From Rhodospirillaceae bacterium (GTDB taxonomy: Bacteria > Pseudomonadota > Alphaproteobacteria > SHVP01): DNA of 64,000 nt. The notes under the pieces are model-generated. The model searched no databases, was not told the DNA's origin, and was given only the letters and a program-made list of their open reading frames with translations. The stretch is from assembly GCA_002722055.1 (NCBI GenBank), contig PBKD01000002.1, positions 139,756 through 203,755 of the forward strand, written 5' to 3'. Position 1 is the stretch's first letter. Each line of letters begins with the position of its first letter. Below are positions 58,995 to 64,000 of the stretch, one piece after another. A program made the translations under genes and the position numbers.

Positions 58995-59855
58995 TTGATT
59001 AAAATAAATAAACTTTCACAAAATATGGGCGCTGAGATTCATAACATAGATCTATCAAAACCTATCGATTCTAATATATTCAATATGATTAAAGACATTT
59101 TTTTTTCTAATCATTTGTTAGTTTTTAAAAATCAATCTTTAGATGCTAAACAATTAGTTCAATTTAGCCAACTATTTGGAGTTCTTGATATACATGTTAA
59201 AAATGAATTTCATCATACTAATTTCCCTGAAATACTTATTCTATCAAATAAAAAAAATCCAGACGGTTCTCCAATTGGCTTTGAAGATGCAGGAAGGTAC
59301 TGGCATACTGATATGTCTTACACCAAACAACCTCCTATGGCATCAATTTTATTAGCAATTGAAATTCCTAATTCTGGAGGAGATACTTACTTTTGCAATA
59401 TGGAAAAAGCTTATGAAGATTTAAGTGCAGATACAAAAAAATTTTTAAAATCTTTAAAAGGTATTCATTCTTATCAGGCTAGTTTCCAAGGCAAAACTTC
59501 TGCAAATAAAAATCGCGCAAAACTATCAGAAGATCAAAAAAAATTATTAAATGAAGAGATTCATCCTGTTATTAGATCACATGAATATACTAATAAAAAA
59601 TCTATTTATGTGAACCCTGGTTTTACAAAAGCAATTAAAAATAAGAGCCCTGATATAAGCAGACAAATTCTATCGGATATCTATAAACATTGCTTAAGTG
59701 ATAAGTATATTTATGTTTATAAGTGGGAAAAAAACGATTTAGTTGTATGGGATAATTGTTCAGTACTTCACCATGCTACGGAATATAATAAGTCTGAAAC
59801 CAGACACATGCTTAGAACTACAATAAGAGGAAGCGCTCCATTTTACATTGATTAG
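58995..59855 (+). CDS. TauD/TfdA-family Fe(II)/2-oxoglutarate dioxygenase
   Basis: MGAEIHNIDLSKPID, YWHTDMSYTKQPPMASIL (HxD), VVWDNCSVLHHATEY (distal His); start probably TTG 58995. Confidence 0.9.
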   Translation: MIKINKLSQNMGAEIHNIDLSKPIDSNIFNMIKDIFFSNHLLVFKNQSLDAKQLVQFSQLFGVLDIHVKNEFHHTNFPEILILSNKKNPDGSPIGFEDAGRYWHTDMSYTKQPPMASILLAIEIPNSGGDTYFCNMEKAYEDLSADTKKFLKSLKGIHSYQASFQGKTSANKNRAKLSEDQKKLLNEEIHPVIRSHEYTNKKSIYVNPGFTKAIKNKSPDISRQILSDIYKHCLSDKYIYVYKWEKNDLVVWDNCSVLHHATEYNKSETRHMLRTTIRGSAPFYID

Positions 59856-59862
59856 TTATTAT

Positions 59863-60006
59863 TCAAACTATTTTTGATAATTTACTTTTACGCCTGCATC
59901 GCTCAGAACAATAGATCACATTATTCCAATCCTTTCTCCATTTTTTTCTCCATGTGAAATCACGTTTACATACTTTGCAAATTTTAATTAAATTTATTTT
60001 TTTCAT
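59863..60006 (-). CDS. DUF2256-like small Cys-rich protein (47 aa, below ORF-track cutoff)
   Basis: Translated by hand: [47 protein letters not shown]. Confidence 0.8.
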   Translation of the reverse strand: MKKINLIKICKVCKRDFTWRKKWRKDWNNVIYCSERCRRKSKLSKIV

Positions 60007-60122
60007 ATTTTCAAGGCTTGGATATTTAAATGTTAAATAATGATATATTTTTACCTATTTTATATATATATATAACTAATATATATTTTCAATGTCTGAA
60101 TTTATTTTGAAATAGACAGAAT

Positions 60123-61328
60123 ATGCATAACACTACAAATAATAAATCAAGCCCTCCATCGTTAACATTTCTTTTGATGGCCACAATGGTAGGTATATTT
60201 GCAACAAATTTATATCTTCCTTCATTTTCAAATATTGCATTAGATCTCAATGCTTCTTCACAATCTGTTCAACTTACTTTAACTGTTTTTTTATTCAGCT
60301 TTGGAATTTTTCAACTTTTACATGGTCCTTTATCGGATCAAATAGGTAGAAAAAAAGTTATGATATTTGGACTTTTTATTTTTATAGTTGCTAGCTTTGG
60401 CGCAGCTTTAGCTAATTCTATTAATTTTCTTATAGTAATGAGAGTCCTACAAGCTATAGGTGGGAGCACAGGAATGGTAATAGCAAGAGCAATGGTTCGA
60501 GATGTTTATGAAAGAGATGAAAGCGCTAAAGTTATGGCATATGTTGGGATGGGGTCAGGGGTTTCAGCCGCAGCAGCGCCATTAATAGGTGGGCTTCTTC
60601 AAGATTTAACAGGAGACTGGAGATGGGGCTTTTATTCTCTTGCTATATTTGCGGTAATTCCATTAATAATAATAATTTTTTTAGTTGAGGAAACATTTAC
60701 ACCATTGAAAAAAAATGAAAATAAACTTAATTCTATTACCTATAGTTTCCTAACACTTTTAAAATCAAAAAAATATTTATTATATACTTTAGGTTCTGGA
60801 ACTTTAAATTCTTGTTTCTTTTCTTTTGCAGCAGCAGCACCCTTTATTTTAAATAATTTAATTGACTCTTCAGCAAGTAGAATAGGAATTATTTTGTTAT
60901 ATATCTCAATTGGTTTTCTTATAGGTAACTTATTATCTACGAAATTAAATAAAAGAATAAGTTTAGAAAAAATAGTCCTTGTAGGAATTACTATCTGTTT
61001 TACTGGTATATTTATTTTTTTTATTTTAGCTTTTTTAAATTTATATAATGAGGTAGTAATTTCTATTCCTATGACAGTTTATGGTTTTGGAAGTGGTCTT
61101 GTAATACCCACAGCTGGAGTAATAGCTGTGAGTGTTGATAAAAACATTGTTGGCACAGGTTCAGCCTTATATGGATTTAATATTTTTATAATGGGAGCAA
61201 TAAGCACCTTATTCTCAAGTTTTATAATTCACAAAAACCAAATACCAGTATCGATAATTATGATGGTATTTGTTTCAATTGCTGTAATATGTTTTTATTT
61301 TGGCTACAAAAATAAAAATTATAATTAG
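60123..61328 (+). CDS. MFS transporter, Bcr/CflA drug-resistance family
   Basis: NLYLPSFSNIALDLNASSQSVQLTLTVFLFSFGIFQLLHGPLSDQIGRKKVM. Confidence 0.92.
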   Translation: MHNTTNNKSSPPSLTFLLMATMVGIFATNLYLPSFSNIALDLNASSQSVQLTLTVFLFSFGIFQLLHGPLSDQIGRKKVMIFGLFIFIVASFGAALANSINFLIVMRVLQAIGGSTGMVIARAMVRDVYERDESAKVMAYVGMGSGVSAAAAPLIGGLLQDLTGDWRWGFYSLAIFAVIPLIIIIFLVEETFTPLKKNENKLNSITYSFLTLLKSKKYLLYTLGSGTLNSCFFSFAAAAPFILNNLIDSSASRIGIILLYISIGFLIGNLLSTKLNKRISLEKIVLVGITICFTGIFIFFILAFLNLYNEVVISIPMTVYGFGSGLVIPTAGVIAVSVDKNIVGTGSALYGFNIFIMGAISTLFSSFIIHKNQIPVSIIMMVFVSIAVICFYFGYKNKNYN

Positions 61329-61358
61329 AATAAAAGATAAGGCTTTTGAAAAGTTCTA

Positions 61359-62111
61359 TTAAAAATCTTCCATTAAACTTCCAAAGCCCTTAATTGGGTC
61401 ATTAATATTATTTGATCTTAGGGCAAACCAATATGTTGCAACATTTACAGAAATTACAGGTATTTCTAACCATTGCTCAGCTAAATGTGAAAATTTTGCC
61501 ATTGGTAAATTAGCTCCAAATTGAATTATTGCTTTAGCACCATCTGAAACAAGTTTTTGTAAAGATAACTTGATATCTTTGATAGGTATATGAGCAATTA
61601 AAACGGGGCTTTTACACTCTAAATGAATCATACTACTTACATTATAACCTATATCATCCATATATTTCTTAAGGTGATTTTCTGCTACTGGCATATAAGG
61701 CGTTATTAAGCCTACTTTTCCTTTGACCTTTTTCTTCTCCAATGCAGATTTTAAAGCATCTGCCGCAATCACAACATTTCTGCCATCTGCTATTCTTTTA
61801 ATCCTATCCTTAACTTTAGCAGCAGCATCCATACCCCCGCCCCAAATACTCTCTGCAGAAATGCCTAATATTATACTATCAGGTTTACATGTAATCACCC
61901 TTTCAACTGCACTTTCCAAGGCAGAGTCAATGTCAAAAATAAGTTTTTCAAAATCTGTATCATCATTAATCGGATTATCCGAAATGTGCATTCTTGAAAT
62001 ATGATTCGTTACACCATTAGGCCTCATATCATCATATTCTGGTTGAACAACTGTATTTGTAGAAGGAGTAATAATTCCAAATTTATGACGCCATCCCAGG
62101 GTATCTCGCAT
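61359..62111 (-). CDS. Asp/Glu racemase superfamily (maleate isomerase/arylmalonate decarboxylase-like)
   Basis: FGIITPSTNTVVQPEYDDMRPNGVTNHISRM, SIILGISAESIWGG, GKVGLITPYMPVAENHLKKY, IIQFGANLPM. Confidence 0.85.
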   Translation of the reverse strand: MRDTLGWRHKFGIITPSTNTVVQPEYDDMRPNGVTNHISRMHISDNPINDDTDFEKLIFDIDSALESAVERVITCKPDSIILGISAESIWGGGMDAAAKVKDRIKRIADGRNVVIAADALKSALEKKKVKGKVGLITPYMPVAENHLKKYMDDIGYNVSSMIHLECKSPVLIAHIPIKDIKLSLQKLVSDGAKAIIQFGANLPMAKFSHLAEQWLEIPVISVNVATYWFALRSNNINDPIKGFGSLMEDF

Positions 62112-62169
62112 AATTTTGCTTTTAACCTTTATATATTTTAATGTTTTTAAAATTTATTTTATTAAATTT

Positions 62170-62244
62170 TGGTGACCCCTACGGGACTCGAACCCGTGTT
62201 TACGCCGTGAAAGGGCGTTGTCCTAACCGCTAGACGAAGGGGTC
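62170..62244 (-). tRNA. tRNA-Glu (anticodon TTC), CCA encoded
   Basis: Minus strand GACCCCTTCGTCTAGCGGTTAGGACAACGCCCTTTCACGGCGTAAACACGGGTTCGAGTCCCGTAGGGGTCACCA folds as a cloverleaf. Confidence 0.97.
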
Positions 62245-62249
62245 ATATG

Positions 62250-62618
62250 TTATGGCCTACAATAAAAGCAAATTTTATTTCCATCAAGGTCCCTTATATA
62301 GGATCCATAAAAATTTTCATCCCTTTTTCCTGGATCCCCCTCATTAACTGCTCCAAGATTTAATGATTTTTTATGAAGCCTATCAACTATATCCTTAGAC
62401 TCAGCATAAAGTGCAACCATACTTCCGTTACCTGGTGAAGGATCCTCTTTGTCATAAGGTAGAATAAGACATAAATTGCCACTATCTTTCTTTTTTCCAT
62501 ACATAACAGCTCTATTATTCTTCCACATCATTGTAATTCCTATTTCTGATAAAATTTCGTCATAAAATTTACCAGCCTGTTCTAAACTTTTTACACCAAT
62601 TGTAGCAAAACCTATCAT
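62250..62618 (-). CDS. VOC (glyoxalase-like) family protein
   Basis: MIGFATIGVKSLEQAGKFYDEILSEIGI...SYIRDLDGNKICFYCR. Confidence 0.88.
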   Translation of the reverse strand: MIGFATIGVKSLEQAGKFYDEILSEIGITMMWKNNRAVMYGKKKDSGNLCLILPYDKEDPSPGNGSMVALYAESKDIVDRLHKKSLNLGAVNEGDPGKRDENFYGSYIRDLDGNKICFYCRP

Positions 62619-62634
62619 AAAAGAACCTCATAAA

Positions 62635-62886
62635 TTAGAAAAAAATCACTACTAAACATATACAAAATATCCCAATTGAAAAATGCCCAATAGTTATACC
62701 ATCTGTTTTCTCTCTTAAATTTTCTGATATTTCTTCTAATTGTCTATTTATTTTGATAAGTTCTGAGTTTATTGAGCTGAATTCCTCAACCATACTTTCA
62801 AAATTAAAATCACTATCAACTTTTATGTCTTCAATATCTTCAATAATATTATTTGATTCTGTATCTTCTTCAATCATACTTATCAC
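62635..62886 (-). CDS. Hypothetical tail-anchored coiled-coil protein
   Basis: Acidic/heptad region followed by a C-terminal hydrophobic helix (ITIGHFSIGIFCICLVVIFF). Confidence 0.5.
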   Translation of the reverse strand: MISMIEEDTESNNIIEDIEDIKVDSDFNFESMVEEFSSINSELIKINRQLEEISENLREKTDGITIGHFSIGIFCICLVVIFF

Positions 62887-62893
62887 CGTAAAT

Positions 62894-63229
62894 TTAAAAA
62901 TAAGCCAGTTTTTCCGGAGGAACTGTTATGCTCGGATGATCAGGAACCACTACTCTGGTCATATGCATTTTTCCACCTAAACCCAATTGGTTACAAAAAA
63001 CTCTATACTCCATAGCTTTCTCAGCCTGGTCCGGAGAAAATGTTACTGGTACATTTCCAGCAGGATACTTTGGAAAACCCCATGCATCAAACATAGAATA
63101 CCCGAAATGATTTTTTTTAAGCCAATTTTCGATAGACCTTAATGTTTCAACACCATCCAAGTATTCTTTTGAAAAAGGGTGCTTACCAAAGTAAATATTT
63201 ACAATACAGAGCAGCCATTCTCTTTGCAT
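62894..63229 (-). CDS. Hypothetical protein
   Basis: 111-aa ORF, compact operon-like position upstream of 62635-62886. Confidence 0.5.
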   Translation of the reverse strand: MQREWLLCIVNIYFGKHPFSKEYLDGVETLRSIENWLKKNHFGYSMFDAWGFPKYPAGNVPVTFSPDQAEKAMEYRVFCNQLGLGGKMHMTRVVVPDHPSITVPPEKLAYF

Positions 63230-63282
63230 CTTTAATAACCTAACTTTTTTATTTATACCATAAATTAAATAAATTTATATAA

Positions 63283-64000
63283 CTAAACTAAAACAATATC
63301 CTCGATTGTAAGCTGAGGCTCTACTTTACCATTCCACGTATTATTTCTCAACTGCCCTACCACATGCAAGTATTTACCTTCAGAAGATAACAAAACCCTA
63401 CCTAAATCATCACCTAAAGTTCTAAAGGCAATAGCTTTAAGGGTTTTAGCACCATCACCCTTCAAAATACAACTAACATGATCTTTGCCTACGATAAAAG
63501 CCTTAATAAGTTTTACATTATTTATTAAAAATTTAGGAACTGGGTTACCTGAACCATAGGGGCCAATATTATCAATTAAATTTATTAATTTCTCATTTGC
63601 AGCCTCTAAGTTAACAATACTATCAATGTAAATATGGTTTTTAATCATGCCCATAGACGTATTAATTCTAATAGAGGAAAAAAGAAATTTTTTTAATTCA
63701 AAAACTTTTTCCTTCTTTAATGACAGGCCAGCTGCCATGGAGTGACCACCTCCTGAAATAATTAAATTTTTATTTTTTGCATTTATTATATTTTGTCCTA
63801 TATCATATCCAGATACTGACCTTCCGGATCCTTTCAAAACACCACTTAGATCTGATAAAACTATTGCTGGTTTTTTATATTTTGCTACTAATCTACTTGC
63901 TACTATTCCCAAAACTCCCAAATGCCAATTCTGATTATATACAATAATAATTTCATCAATTAAGTAATTCTGATTTTCAATTATATCAATTGCATCTTTA
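63283..64000 (-). CDS. recJ: Single-stranded-DNA exonuclease RecJ, C-terminal part (5' end outside window)
   Basis: NWHLGVLGIVASRLVAKYKKPAIVLS, SGGGHSMAAGLSLKKEKV, GPYGSGNPVPKFL; frame open to the window end. Confidence 0.9.
   Translation of the reverse strand, partial: KDAIDIIENQNYLIDEIIIVYNQNWHLGVLGIVASRLVAKYKKPAIVLSDLSGVLKGSGRSVSGYDIGQNIINAKNKNLIISGGGHSMAAGLSLKKEKVFELKKFLFSSIRINTSMGMIKNHIYIDSIVNLEAANEKLINLIDNIGPYGSGNPVPKFLINNVKLIKAFIVGKDHVSCILKGDGAKTLKAIAFRTLGDDLGRVLLSSEGKYLHVVGQLRNNTWNGKVEPQLTIEDIVLV

Noticed and set aside
60059-60072. (TA)n tract
   Set aside because: Simple AT-rich microsatellite in an AT-rich intergenic region; no further structure.
1-64000. CRISPR arrays, transposons, prophage, restriction-modification or known defence operons
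   Set aside because: No regularly spaced repeats, transposase/integrase motifs, methyltransferase-endonuclease pairs or phage structural genes were seen on either strand.

Overview
AT-rich window, most likely from an alphaproteobacterium (inferred from gene content; a marine pelagic lineage is plausible but unproven). Almost all of it is protein-coding. I saw no CRISPR array, prophage, transposase or rRNA. Main blocks: (1) assorted catabolic and housekeeping genes from 0 to 14 kb, including apt, MaoC hydratases, a CitE-like lyase and SDRs; (2) a TPP riboswitch driving a ThiXYZ-like ABC transporter (14.27-16.84 kb); (3) an Mrp/Mbh-ordered cation/proton antiporter operon with three MrpD-like subunits (17.6-25.0 kb); (4) a carbon monoxide dehydrogenase-like molybdenum hydroxylase cluster, coxG-S-M-D-E-XdhC-MPT, with no large catalytic subunit (26.5-33.3 kb); (5) a CoA-transferase / HMG-CoA-lyase pair and a hydantoinase A/B plus N-carbamoylsarcosine-amidase-like region with a spermidine/putrescine-type ABC transporter (33-48 kb); (6) a TRAP transporter, transporters, a malonyl-CoA-synthetase-like ligase, tRNA-Glu and a partial recJ (48-64 kb). 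The strongest leads are the missing coxL with an inverted repeat at the expected position, a Lys/Arg-rich histone-H1-like tail on hydantoinase A, two genes interrupted by single in-frame stop codons (TAG at 8480, TGA at 32654), a tandem alpha/beta-hydrolase with altered nucleophile elbows, and a Panacea-like gene coupled to a leaderless solute-binding protein. I found no unmistakable new defence-type or mobile system. All family calls come from reading the sequence by eye, without database searches.
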